Source of the DNA: Theropithecus gelada
Lineage: Eukaryota; Chordata; Mammalia; Primates; Cercopithecidae
NCBI RefSeq assembly: GCF_003255815.1
Contig: NC_037686.1
Location: 58,191,888 to 58,255,887 of the forward strand
Direction: 5' to 3'
Length of the DNA: 64,000 bases
Shown in pieces: positions 23,930-35,580 of the stretch (position 1 is the stretch's first letter; each line of letters begins with the position of its first letter). A program made the translations under genes and the position numbers. A model generated the notes under the pieces. It saw only the letters and a program-made list of their open reading frames with translations. It did not search any database and had not been told where the DNA came from.

Positions 23930-25890
23930 ACTGAAATATTCAACAAGAAAATTAAGACCTTGAACCTATCAATGAGGACAACAACAGTAATAAAATGCTT
24001 AGGAATAAACTCAGTGAAAGATGTGGAAAACTTGAACCCTGAAAATTATAAAACTTGGAAGAAGGTAATTAAAGAAAACATAATTAAATGAAATGGCATC
24101 CTATCGTCACAGATTGGAAAAATTAGTATTGCTAAATGTTTATGCTATCCAAAGTGATATATAGAGTCATTTCAGTGTAATTTCTAAAAATTTCAATGGC
24201 ATTTTTTACAAAAATAGAAAAAGAATCCTAAAATTCATATGGACTCATGGAGACTCAAAATAACCAAAATAGTCTTCTGGATGCATCCAAAAGAGCTGGA
24301 TGCATCACATTTCTTTATTTCAGAATATTTTACAAAGCTACAATAATCAAAACAGTATGGTACTGACATAAAAACAGATCTATAAACTGAAGGAACACAG
24401 TACAAAGCCCAGAATATATCCATGCATCTTTGGTCAAGTTGCCAAGAACAAACAGAGGAAAAATATAGTCTCTTAAATAAATAGTGTTGAAGAAACTGGA
24501 TACCCACATGCAGAAGAATGAAATTGGATCCTCACCTCACACAAAATACAAAAATCAACTCAAAATGAATGAAACACTTAACACCTGAAACCATAAAACT
24601 CCCAGAAGATAACACAGGGGAAAAGCTTTTCAACATTGATCTTGGCCATAATTTTTTAGATATGATCCTAAAAGCACAGAAAACAAAAGCAAAAAGATAG
24701 CCAAATGTGACTGCATCAAACTAAAAAGTTTCTGCAGAGCAAATGAAACAATCAAGAGTAAAATAAACAATCTATACTCTGGAGGAAAATATTTTCAAAC
24801 CATGTATCTGACAAGGCATTAATGTTCAATTTATATGAGAAATTCATACAACTCTACAGCAAAAAGAAACAAAAAATAATTTAAAAACAGGCAAAGAACT
24901 CAAATAGAATTTTTTCTAAAGAAGATATGCAAATGGCTAACAGGTATAAGAAGAGATGCTCACCATTCAGTAATTGTAAGTGAAATGCAAATCAAATCAA
25001 CAATGAGATATCTCATGCCTGCTTAGGATGGTTATTATCAAAAAGGAAATAGATAGCAAGTGTTGATGGAGAAACAGAAAAAAGGGAACACTAGCACACT
25101 GTTGTTTGAAATGTAAATTGCTACAGCCATTATGGAAAAAATGTATGAAATTTCCTCAAAAAATAAAAATAGAACTACTGTTATGATCCAGCAATCCCAC
25201 TTCTGGGTATATGTAAAAAGAAAATAAAATCAGTATGTTAAAGAGATGGTGGCTGCACTCCCATATTCCTTTCAGAATTATTCCCAATAGCCAAGATATG
25301 AAATCAATCTGAGTCCATGAGCAGATGAATGAATGAAGAACGTTTGGTACATATACATGATAGCAAACTATTTAGCTTCAAAATAGAAGGAAGTTGTGTC
25401 ATTTGCAATGATATGCATGAGGCTGGAAGATATTATGCCAAGTGAAATAAGCAAGAAATGAAGACAAATACTGCATGACCTTACTTACAGGTAGAATTTA
25501 AAATAAATCAAATTAATAGAAATAGGGAATAGATTGGTGATTATGAGGTTGAGGAAAGGGCGAAATGGGGAAAATGTTGGTCAAAAGTTATGTGGTCAGT
25601 TATACCGTATGAATAATTTCTAGAGATCTAGAATGTACAGCAATTTGACATAGTTTACAATATTGCATCTTATACTAGAAATTTGCTAAAAGAGTCAATC
25701 TTAAGTGTTCTCACCACAAAAAAGAAAGAAAAGAAAAGTATGTGAAGTGATGGATAGGTTATAGATTGGTTGTTGTGAATATTTAACAAGGTATACATTT
25801 ATTAAACCATCACATTGTATACCTAAAATATATACAATTTCAAATTGTCAAAATATACTTCAGTAAATCTAGAAAAAATAAGAAAATAAA
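23930..25890 (+). mobile_element. L1M-type L1 (L1MA/L1MB-like), sense
   Basis: Degenerate ORF2 C-terminal half followed by a 3' UTR. Landmarks are 'aaaatgcttaggaataaactcag' near 23993, 'tacaataatcaaaacagtatggtactgacataaaaacagat' near 24340, 'atgcaaatcaaatcaac' near 24987, 'gatccagcaatcccacttctgggtat' near 25186, and the old L1 3' end 'ttcttaagtgttctcaccacaaaaa' near 25700 with 'ttgtatacctaaaatatatacaattt' near 25816. It is 5'-truncated and has many stops and indels. A microduplication ctggatgcatc at 24277-24287 and 24296-24306 lies within it. Confidence 0.88.
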
Positions 25891-26894
25891 ATGAGTACAG
25901 ATACTAAAGGAATGGGGCTGTGGAAACTTCTGGCAGGCAGCTCATGTCTATGCCTCTAGGTATCGGTTAAGTATCACTGGTGTATACCTTTTTCTGAGTC
26001 TTTTGTGTCTGGTGTCTATAAAAAATACTATTTATGACTTTTCTCCTTTTCCTTCCCGATACTGCCATCAGCAGGGTTGTTTTTAACCAGTTCGATACTT
26101 CTGTTATTTTTACCACCTTTAGCCACTGTATGAACTCTGATCACCCCAAGTGCCACAGTTTTAAAATGCTGCTCTTCCACAATAGTGAAAGTTTTCCCAG
26201 ATGCTCATAGTCTTTTCTGCCTGCAGTCTTTATAGGGGCTCTCACAAAATCCCTTCTATATCCATGTAGCATTGATTTTCATCAGTTGAGGGTTCCTACC
26301 TTGACCCTCAGTACCATCACTGACGATTTTATACTATTTGTACTCAAAATTTTTTTGAATAGCTTATCTTCTAATTCTTACTAAAAAGCTCAAAAGTTGC
26401 CTTAAAGGCTTTGGTGTCAATTTTGATCTAATTATGTCTAATTATTTATATCTATTTTTCCCACTAGCACTAGATTAACCATCTACTCCTTGTACTATTT
26501 GCGTATTCAATTAATAACCTTTTATTCTGGACCAATCTGTATATTGCCAGAATCTATCTAAGCATCGGGACTGATTTTTTTGGTAAGGGATAGAAACTCA
26601 ACTGGAAGTAGCTTAAGCAAAAATGATGAGATATAGATTAATAAACCAATTTAATGAAAAGACAGGGAAGCAACTGACCTTGAAAAGCTCAAATCAGTGT
26701 TCCTGCATGCCTCCCTCCACCTCCCCAATATATCATCTGTCTCTGTTTTTCTCTATTTCTCAGTATTATTCTTGTCGAGGACAGGCTTATTCTTTCCTCC
26801 CAGCAGGGCCATAGCCACCAACAATGAGTTCATTAGATCTAATTGGTTTTTAGGGCTTTTCAAGTCTTCTACTTCCTCAATGATCATCTACCTA
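25891..26894. other. Low-copy sequence, possible unassigned repeat at 26560-26830
   Basis: 'gaaactcaactggaagtagcttaagcaaaaatg' at about 26595 is typical of a dispersed mammalian repeat that I cannot name. The rest shows nothing I recognise. Frames at 26623-26814 and 26697-26906 overlap in different registers and lack features. Confidence 0.35.
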
Positions 26895-28140
26895 TTTTCT
26901 CTATAATTGAAAGCAGAGTATTGCAGTATCCAAATGATATTATTGAATTGCTGTTTTGTAGTCTATTCATTTTTTTCTGTCTCATGTGTTTTAAGGTAAT
27001 TTTGGGGGTACCCATTTGTTTATAATAGCTTTATCTTCCTCATGTATTGACTATTTTATCATTATAGAACACTTCTCTTTAGCTCTAAAATTTTTGTTTG
27101 TTTTACAACCTGTTTTTTCTTTTTTGAGATGGAGTCTCGCTCTGTCACCCAGGCTGGAGCGCAGTGGCGCAATTTCGGCTCACCGCAGACTCCGCTCCTG
27201 AGTTCAAGCGATTCTCCTGCCTCAGCCTCCCGAGTAGCTGGGGCTACAGGCGTGCGCCACCCAAGCCCGGCTATTTTATTTATTTATTTATTTATTTTCA
27301 CATTTTAAGTAGAGACAGAGTTTCTTCATGTTGGTAAGGCTGGTCTCGAATTCCTGACCTCACGTGATGCACCCGTCTTGGTCTCCCAAAGTGCTGGGAT
27401 TACAGGCGTGAGCCACTGTGTCCAGTCTTATTTTATCTTTTAGTAATATACTTTCATCTTATTTGTGTCTTTTAATATTGATGTGTCCCGCCAATTACAA
27501 AACAGCCCCTTCATTTTGGTATTCAGTCTAACAATAGTTGACATTGATTTGACTGGTGTATAATGCATATAATTGGATTTATGATTATCATTTTACTTTT
27601 TCTTTTCTATATGATCATATATTTTTTGTTTCTATCTCTCCTATACTGTCTTTTTTTGCACTAACTAGATATTTCCTAGTGTAACAGTTGTTCTTTAATA
27701 TTTACCCGTGTGTTTTCTAAATTGCTTTCTTAGTAGTTAATACCAGATTTACCATATATGTCTTATTGGAATCTATTTGATTTATACTACCTTATATCTA
27801 GCGACATATAGTTCCTATATAGCCATATCTTTCTCCTTTTTACATGCTATTATTTCTATTCATGTATCTATATAGTTATAAAAATAATAGTCATAGTTAT
27901 AAAGTCATAATGTAAATTATGACTTTATATAATTCATGCTTACTAATGAAGCAGAGAAAAGAAAGTATGTATTTATACAGTTTGCTATTTTAACCTCTTA
28001 TTATTTCTGGTTCTCTTCGTTTCTTCCTGTAGATTTAAATGATGATGATTATCATTTGATTTCACATCTTCATTTCCGTATGGCTTTGCTCCCACATACC
28101 TCCTTTGTACTGCTGCTGTTAAATGTATAACACTTTATAT
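26895..28140 (-). mobile_element. L1M fragment, antisense (ORF2 endonuclease region and upstream)
   Basis: On the plus strand it matches the reverse of old L1 sequence: 'attgaaagcagagtattgcagtatccaa' near 26906, 'ttcctcatgtattgactattttatcattatagaacacttc' near 27032, then after an Alu 'cttatttgtgtctttta' near 27458 and 'ttttttgcactaactagatatttcctag' near 27652. This corresponds to the ORF2 N-terminal endonuclease region running toward the ORF1/ORF2 spacer. The right boundary is vague. Confidence 0.6.
27112..27427 (-). mobile_element. Alu SINE, AluS type, antisense, inside an L1M
   Basis: Antisense Alu with 'gagatggagtctcgctctgtcacccaggctggag' at its left and 'aggcgtgagccactgtgtccag' at its right end. 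'gttcaagcgattctcctgcc' and 'ctggtctcgaattcctgacc' mark the S lineage. The middle A-rich linker has expanded into (ttta)n at about 27274-27296. It splits the L1M fragment, so it is the younger of the two. I could not identify target duplications. Confidence 0.92.
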
Positions 28141-28262
28141 CTTATAGACCCCCAAACAGTACTATATACACATTATTTCATACTATTGCTTTGAAATCAG
28201 CCAATAGAAGAAAGTTATCCCTCATAAACTAGCTGACCTAATGTTTAGCTTGTTGCATTTTT

Positions 28263-30140
28263 TCCAGCTTTATTGAGAATATTGACAAATAAAAATTGTA
28301 TGTACTCATGGTATATAATGTGTTACTTTGATATATGTATCCATTGTGAAATGATTACCATAACCAAAGAAATTAATATATCCATCACTTCACATAGTTA
28401 TTCTGTGTGTGAGTGTGTGTGTTCAGTGAGAACATTTAAGATTTATTCTCAGCAATTTCAGGTATACATTATGTAATTTTAACTATAGTGACCATGTTAT
28501 ACAATACATTTCTAGATCTTATTTATCCTAACTGAAATTTTGTACCCTTTGGGCAACATCTCTGCATTATTTTCCCTCTTCCACCACAACAGACTCTGGC
28601 AACCACCATTCAACTGTCTGCTTCCGTGAATTTTACATTTTTAGATTTCATATATAAGTGAGATCATGTATTATTTCTGTTTTAATATCTGGCTTATTTT
28701 ATCTAGCATAGTGTCTTCCAGGTTCATCTATGTTGTGACAAATGTAAGAAATTATTTCTTCTAAAAGGATAAATAATATTTATTTCCACATACAGACATA
28801 CATTTTCTTCATTCACTTATTCATTGATTTTTTTTCCATATCATGGTTATTTTGAATAATGCTGCAATAAACATGGCAGTGTGGTTATCTCTTTAATATA
28901 CCGATTTAATTTCCCTTCAATATATTCCCAGAAATGGGATTGCTGAATAATAATGAAAGTTCTATTTTTAATTTTTGAGGAAACTTTCTACCATTTCCAT
29001 GAGGCTGTACCAATTTACATTCCCATTATCAGTGTACAAGGGTTCCCTTGCCAACTCGTTACCTTTTGTCTTTCTGACAACAGCTATTCTAACATGTGTG
29101 AGGTGATATCTCATTACTGTTTTGATTTGCATTTCTCAGATGATTACAGATGTTGACCACTTTTCATATTTCTGTCAGTGATTTGTATGTCTTTTTTTGG
29201 AACCGTTTATTTAGATCCTTTTACCTTTTTAAAAAATCTGATTATTTGCTTTCTTGCTATTGAGCAGTTGAGTTCCTTATACACATCAGATATTAACCAC
29301 TTAGTGGATGTATAATTTGTAAACTTTTTCTGTAATTCTGCAAGTTGTCCTTTCATTCTCTTGATTTTTTAAGAAGCTTTTTAACTTTATGTAATTCCAT
29401 TTTCCTATTTTGGGCTTTTGTTATGTGTGTTTTGGGGTCATATTCACAAAGCAATTTTCCGGACCAACATTGAGAAGGTTCTTCCCCTATGTTATCTTCT
29501 AGGTGTTCTACAGTTTCAGGTCTTATGTTTAAGTACTTAATCTATTTTTAATTTTTTTCTACATATAATATGACATAAAGGTTCGGTTTCACTCTTCTGC
29601 ATGTGGATATCCAGGTTTCCAAACATCATTTAATGATAAGACAGTTATTTCCCTATGTGAGTCCTTGGTTATTTGTTTTAAGATCAGTTTACTACAAATG
29701 TGAGATTTCTAGGCATTCTATTCTGTTACATTGGCCTACGTGTCTTTTTTTAAATGACAGTACCATGTTGTTATGATTACTATTGTTTTGAAGTATAATT
29801 TGAAAAGAGAGATTGTAATAACTTCTGCATTGTTATTTTTTCTCCATTTTTTTCACTATTAGGGTTTTTTTTTTGTAGTTCCATATGAATTTTAGTTTTT
29901 TTTTTTTCTATTTTCATGAAAAATGTCATTAGATTTTTATAGGGAATGCAATGAATCAATATAATGCTTCGAATAATATGTAAATATTAACAATATTAAT
30001 TGTTCCAGTATATGAATATGTGACATGTTTTCATGTATTTGTAGCTTCTTCAATTTATTTCATTTTTTAGAATTTTCAATGTGCAAACCTTTCATTTCTT
30101 TGGTTAAATTTATTTGTATTGTTCTTTTTGATATTATTGT
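28263..30140 (-). mobile_element. L1M element, 3' half, antisense
   Basis: Reverse of an old L1 3' UTR and ORF2 C-terminal half. Landmarks on the plus strand are 'ttttccagctttattgaga' at 28260, 'gatatatgtatccattgtgaaatgattacca' at 28330, 'tttgaataatgctgcaataaacatgg' near 28851, 'ctcattactgttttgatttgcatttctcagatgat' near 29110, 'ccatgttgttatgattactattgttttgaagtataatttg' near 29762, and 'ggttaaatttatttgtattgttctttttgatattattgtaaatgag' near 30102. Its 5' end abuts a sense-oriented L1M 5' segment; see the following entry and the finding on a possible twin-primed origin. Confidence 0.85.
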
Positions 30141-30144
30141 AAAT

Positions 30145-31904
30145 GAGATTTTTGAGGGGTTTTAGGAACACTCTCAAGCAGGTTAATATATGCATTATGA
30201 TTGTCCCACAGGGAGCAGAGAAATTCAAAGGGGAAGAAAGTTTATTTAAAGAAATAATAGAAAACTTCTTATACCTGGAGAGGAAAATAAAGAGAAAAGC
30301 AATTCATTACATACAAGGGAATACCCAGAAGCTATCATATATTTCTCAGCAGAAACCTTACAAGCCAGCAGAGAATGGGATAATGTATTCAAACTCTTAG
30401 AAAAAAAAAAAGAAAAAGAAAAAAAAAGAAGTAAAACGCTGCCAATCACCAACACTATACTGAGCAAAACTGTCCTTTAGAAATGAAAGATAGACTTTGC
30501 TAAAGAAACAGCTGTGAGAGTTCATCAGCACTAGACCTGTCTTGCAAGAAACGCTAGAGGAAGTTCTTCAAGTGAAAATGAAAAGACACCAAAGGTAAAC
30601 ATGAATACGCATGAGAGTATAAAACTCATCATAAATGTAAGAATGTAACTGAGAGTATTCTAACACTATAATGGTGTTGCATACTTACTTTTAATTGTAG
30701 TGTAAAAGTTCAAAGACAAAGTGTTAAAATAACTATTGCAACAGTAATTTGTTAATAGATATGCAATATATAAATAATGTAAATTGTGATTTCACTAACA
30801 TTTGATGTGGGGAAAGGAGAAGTTAAAGTGCAGAGTTTTTGTATTGGTCAAAATTAAGTTGTTGTTATCTTGAAATAGATTGTTATAACTGTAATATATT
30901 TTATATAAGCCTTATGATAGCCAAGAAAGATAATAAATACACTAAAGATAAAGAGGAAGAAATCAAAGGATAACAATACAAAACATCATCTAATCACAAA
31001 GGAAGACAGTAAGAGATTAAGCAAAGAAACTACAAAAGAGTCAGAAAACAACAAACGGCATAAATAAGTCCTTACCTATTAATATAAGTGGATATAATTC
31101 TGCAATCAGAAGACATAGACTGGCTGAATGGATTTAAAAAAAACCAAAGAGCCTACTATATGCTACCTAGAAGAGACTCACTTCAAATTTAAAGACACAC
31201 ATAGGCTAAAAAAAATGAAGGGATGGAAAAAGACATTGCATGCAAATGGTAAACAAAAGTGAGCAGGTGTGGCTATTCTTACCTCATACAAAATAGACTC
31301 TAAGTGAAAAACTATAAAAATAAACAAAGTAGGTCATTACATAATGAAAAAGTGTTGAATTCAAGGAGATAATATAGCAATTGTAAATTTATATGCATGC
31401 AACATCAGAGCACCTATGTCTATAAAGCAAATAGTGACAGAACTAAAAGGAGAGATGGGCAAAAATATGATATAGTAGGGGCATCAGTTTCCCCCCATTC
31501 CACAATGGATTGGTGATCCAGACAGAAAATCATTAAAGAAACATCAATCTTGAACAGTGCTATAGATCAAATGGACCTCACAGATATATACAGTACATCC
31601 TAGCCAACGGTAGAATGCACTTTTTTTTTCACGCACACAAAGGATATTCTTTAGGATAGATCATATGTTAGGCCATAAAACAAGTTTTATCAAATTTTAA
31701 AAAATGAAATCACATTAAGTAACTTTTCTGATCACAGTAATATGAATCTAAATATCAATAACAGGAGAAAATTAGAAAATAAAAAATATGAAAATTAAAT
31801 AACAGCTGAAAAACCAATTGGTCAATGAAGAAAGAGAAAGGGAAATAAAAATATGTTGAGAAATGAAATTAAAAATGAAATTAGAACCTCAATATATCAA
31901 CACA
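30145..31904 (+). mobile_element. L1M element, ORF1 end to ORF2 endonuclease region, sense
   Basis: Sense old L1 sequence. 'ctatcatatatttctcagcagaaaccttacaagccag' near 30333 is from the ORF1 3' region, and 'cactagacctgtcttgcaagaaacgctagaggaagttcttcaa' near 30529 follows it. Later blocks are 'gacatagactggctgaatggatt' near 31111, 'gagactcacttcaaatttaaagacacacataggct' near 31164, 'tcatatgttaggccataaaaca' near 31661 and 'caataacaggagaaaattag' near 31757, all from the ORF2 N-terminal endonuclease region. There are many stops and no intact frame. The frames at 30143-30400 (plus) and 30246-30467 (minus) are remnants. Confidence 0.85.
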
Positions 31905-32607
31905 TTTCATAAAAATGCAACATAAAATAATCAACATTCAAATATCATTAGTGTTTCAATAGACTCAAAATGTAGTAACTTGTTGCTTTTAATTAGCAAG
32001 AACTACCAGTCTTTTCTAATTTGCTTGCTACCAAATTTCTCCATTAGATAATTTTTGGCCTTGAACTTCTCATTTTGTATCAAATAAAGGCAGATCTTTT
32101 GAGGATATCTTCAGAGTTTTCTGTTCTTGTGACTGACTGCCTCTTTCCCTGTGAAAAATCCTGGAGCCAGTAATCTGAGTGCTGAGAAAGGGTGGTAAGC
32201 ATTGTTAGTCTTGGCTTCATTTTTCCCATGTAGAACCACACTATGGGCCAGCTGTGGCCAAGAAAATTGTGGCCTGCCTGTCTGGTGCAGAGCCTATGCC
32301 CTTTTACTGTTGCCAGGGTGGTGCACGATATTTTTGACTGATTTGGCTACATTCACCAGGAATTTGGTGTCTGCAACTTAGAGCTGGAGGGAATGAGAAG
32401 TGCTGATGTTTAGACCCTCCTGATAAGATACTGTCTTCTTTGATTGGGAGCTAAATGGCAAGTGAGTCCTGCCTTTTTGTACACACTGCTCTAGAGTGGA
32501 GCTAAGATTGAGCTGAAGTGGGATTGTAGGAAAGGAGTAAGTCATGACTCAAGTGCTACAAAGAGATTTTTCCCATTTTTACAGACTTAGTAGATTTTGT
32601 TGCATTA
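31905..32607. other. Low-copy sequence of unknown origin
   Basis: The part at 32100-32560 is richer in G+C and T than the L1 neighbours and could be another degenerate LINE 5' region or LTR. I cannot match it. Confidence 0.35.
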
Positions 32608-33845
32608 ATACTTATTTTATTTAAAATTTACCTTAGATTATTGGAATACATTTGCAGGTTTGTTACATGGATATATCGCCTAATGCTGAGGTTTGGACTC
32701 CTAATGACCCAGTCACCCAACTGGTGAACCCACTAATGGGTAAATTTTCAACCTTTGTCTCCCTCCTTCCTTCCCCAGTTTTGAAATTCCCAGTGTCTAT
32801 TGTTTCCATCTTTGTAGCTGTATGAACCCAGTGTTTGGTTCTCACTTATAAGTGAGACTATGCGATATCTGGTTGTCTGTTTCTTCATTCGTTCACTTAA
32901 GATAGTGGCCTCCAGCTGCATCTATGTTATCACAGAAAACGTGATTTCATTCTTTTCATTCTTTTTAAGGGCTGCAGAGGCTTCCATGCTGTACAGGTAA
33001 CACATTTTCTTTATCCAATCCACCATTCATGGTCATCTAGTGTGATTCCAGTCTTTGCTATTGTGAATAGTGCTGTGATAAACATACAAGTGCATGTGTG
33101 TTTTTGGTTGAAGGATTTTTTTCCCTTGGATATACACTCAGTAACGAAATTGCTGGGTCAACTGGTAATTCTAATTTTAATTCTTTGAGAAACTGCTCCA
33201 AATCGCCAAACTGCTTTCTGCAGGAGCTGAACTAATTTGTGTTCCTACCAACAGTCTGCAATTGTGAACATTTCTCCACAATCTCACCAACATCTGTTAT
33301 TTTTAGACTTTTTAATAGTAAAAATTTTGACTGATGTGAGATAGTAATATGATTTGTCTAGGTCTCCACCCAAATGTCATCTTGAATTGCAGTTCCCATA
33401 ATCCCCACATGTCATGCGAGGGAAGGTAATTTAATCTTGGGGGCGGTTACCCTAGTGCTGCTCATGCTGTTCTCATGATAGTGAGCAAGTTCTCATGAGA
33501 TCTGATGGTTTTATGAGGGGCTTACCCCTTCGCTCGGCTCTTATACTTCTCCTTCCTGCTGCCCTGTGAAGAAAGACATGTTTGCTTTTCCTTTGGCCAT
33601 GACTGTAAGTTTCCTGAAGCTTCCCAAGTCGTGAATTGTTGAGTCAATTAAACCTCTTTCCTTTACAAATTACTCAATCTCAGGCATGTTTTTATTAACA
33701 ACATGAGAATGGACTAGACTAATACACATAGCATCTAATAATGGTTGTGATTTGTATCTCTCTGATAAATAGAGATGTTGAGCATGTTTTCATATGTTTT
33801 CTGGCTGCTTATACATCTTCTTTTGAGAAGTGTCTATTAATTTAT
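32608..33845 (-). mobile_element. L1 (L1PB/L1MA-like), antisense, split by a solo LTR
   Basis: Reverse of an L1 3' end: 'ttgcaggtttgttacatgg' near 32652, 'gtttggttctcacttataagtgaga' near 32833, 'tctttgctattgtgaatagtgctgtgataaacat' near 33052 and 'gaaattgctgggtcaactgg' near 33146. It is interrupted at 33345-33726 by an MaLR LTR and resumes with 'ggttgtgatttgtatctctctgataaatagagatgttgagcatgtttt' near 33743. It ends about 33845 by 5' truncation. The minus-strand frame at 32663-32845 is L1 3' UTR, not a gene. Confidence 0.88.
33345..33726 (+). mobile_element. Solo MaLR LTR (MSTA/THE1D-like) inside L1
   Basis: Starts 'taatatgatttgtctaggtctccacccaaatgtcatcttgaattg' and ends 'gagaatggactagactaataca', with 'ttctcatgagatctgatggttttat' in the middle and 'caattaaacctctttcctttacaaattactcaatctcagg' near the end. 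These are the THE1/MST LTR landmarks. Flanks of gatag (33340-33344) and catag (33727-33731) agree at four of five positions, consistent with the 5-bp duplication of this class. It is nested in the L1 and therefore younger. Confidence 0.9.
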
Positions 33846-35017
33846 TATAAGAATCAAGGACAATTTCCAGAGACTTTAAATGATCAATTAAAAAATAATT
33901 TTACCAGTTAGACTTGTTTTGCAAAGGAGTGGGTGTTTAGAGCTCCTTACATTGAAATTCTGGATGTAGAACTCTTTGACTTTGATTTTAAACATACTGA
34001 GATCCATGTAATTTCTATTTGATAGCAGTAATTATGCTTTCAGGTGCTTGAGTGAAGTCCCAATGACTGGAGATTTATATGTGGGATTTTCTTCCTAAAA
34101 TTGGTGGAAAACATCCACAATTAGTAGCAGAAGGAGATTGTGAGGATGCTATGTTTTAACTCTTGTTGTAGTTGTCAAACTTAAATTTATTTATAAAAAT
34201 AGAAAGGAAAATGTGTCTGGTCACTGGTAGGGGCAGAAGATAGAGGTTTTTTCTTGATGATTGCTTTGGTTCTTTAATGACAACAGAATCTAAAGTAGTG
34301 GCATCATATAATATGTAATATTAATTAAAGAGTGTCAACAATAAATATAGGTAAAAATTAGTTTTCTGACACGTGTGAAGGTTTTTATTCTACTGAGATA
34401 TATGGAGGAATCTCAACATTAAAGTCTTGTTGGAGACGCAACAGATGGCCAGCTGTGAGACTTTCAAAAAGAAAAACAATAACAGAAATATTTGAAAGCA
34501 ATGATTTAGTAAAAACATTTTTTGAGGGAAAAAAAATCCTTCTTTAGTTAAAAAAAGTTCCTTGTAACATGTTTCATCTAATGTTTCAGTTTTGTTTTGG
34601 ACAAACTCTAAGTAAATATAGGCTTTTAATAACTAAAATTTGACAATACTTCAAATAGTATTTTATTCTAGCAACATAAATTGACATCATTAGTTAAATG
34701 CTTTACATTTATCTCAATGTGAAGGATGCAATAAGCTGTGTCTACAATACATAAGATATTACTGGAGAATATAAAGCCGCCTATATTGGTCTTTTAGTAG
34801 CATGTTGTGAAAACACACCATCTGTAAGATATGTCCTTAAGATCCAATAATGTATGTTAGTGACACATGAAGAAAACAAATGCCTATGGGGTAACTAAAT
34901 TGCTTTCCTTTAACAGAGTAAGCAACAAAATAATTTAATTATGCATCACTGAGATCAGACTGAGGCATTAGGTGCTTAAATAAAAACTCTAATATGAATA
35001 CATTTAGTTTCCTTTTT
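33846..35017. other. AT-rich low-copy sequence
   Basis: I see no repeat family or gene in this stretch. Confidence 0.5.
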
Positions 35018-35022
35018 GTGTG

Positions 35023-35382
35023 TGATATGGTTTGGCTGTGACCCCACTCAAATCTCATCTTGAATTATAGCTCCCATGATTCCACGTGTCAGGGAAGAGA
35101 CCTGGTGAGAAGTAATTGAATCACAGGGACAGGTCTTTCCTGCACTCTAATTGTAATAGTGAATAAGTCTTATGAGATCTGATGGTTTTATAAAGGGCAG
35201 TTCCCCTGCACTTGCTCTCTTACTTGCCACCATGTAAGACATGCTTTTGCTCCTCCTTTGCCTTCTGCCATGATTGTGAGGCCTCCCCAGCCATATGGTA
35301 CAGTGAGCCCATTAAACCTCTTTTCTTTAAAAATTACCCAGTCTCAGATATGTTCTTATAGCAGTGTGAGAATGAACATACA
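35023..35382 (+). mobile_element. Solo THE1 LTR
   Basis: Starts tgatatggtttggctgtgac and carries 'caaatctcatcttgaatta', 'gagatctgatggttttataaagggcagttcccctgcac', 'cttctgccatgattgtgaggcctccccagccat' and 'attaaacctcttttctttaaaaattacccagtctcag' in order, very close to the THE1 consensus. A perfect 5-bp duplication gtgtg flanks it at 35018-35022 and 35383-35387. The absence of an internal region means it arose by LTR-LTR recombination. LTRs of this family have known promoter and enhancer potential elsewhere; nothing here shows activity. Confidence 0.95.
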
Positions 35383-35404
35383 GTGTGTATACAAAATTAT
35401 ACTC

Positions 35405-35580
35405 CTAACATTTATTGATCTCTTTATGTAGACAAGAAACTCTTCTAAGCACTTTATAGGTAATATTCATTAATCAAAGTCCTAGAAAGTAATGATATTA
35501 TTATTCCCATTTTACATATCAGAAAACTGAGACCCAGAGATGAAATAATTTACACAGCATGATAGCTCATAAATGATTTT
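35405..35580 (+). mobile_element. MIR SINE
   Basis: Matches the MIR core and 3' region: 'cttctaagcactttataggtaatattcattaatc', 'attattattcccattttacatatcagaaaactgagacccagagatga' and 'tttacacagcatgatagct'. It is a typical diverged mammalian-wide copy. Confidence 0.88.

Noticed and set aside
24277..24306. 11-bp direct repeat ctggatgcatc as a regulatory pair
   Set aside because: It sits inside a decayed L1M and is best seen as a microduplication.
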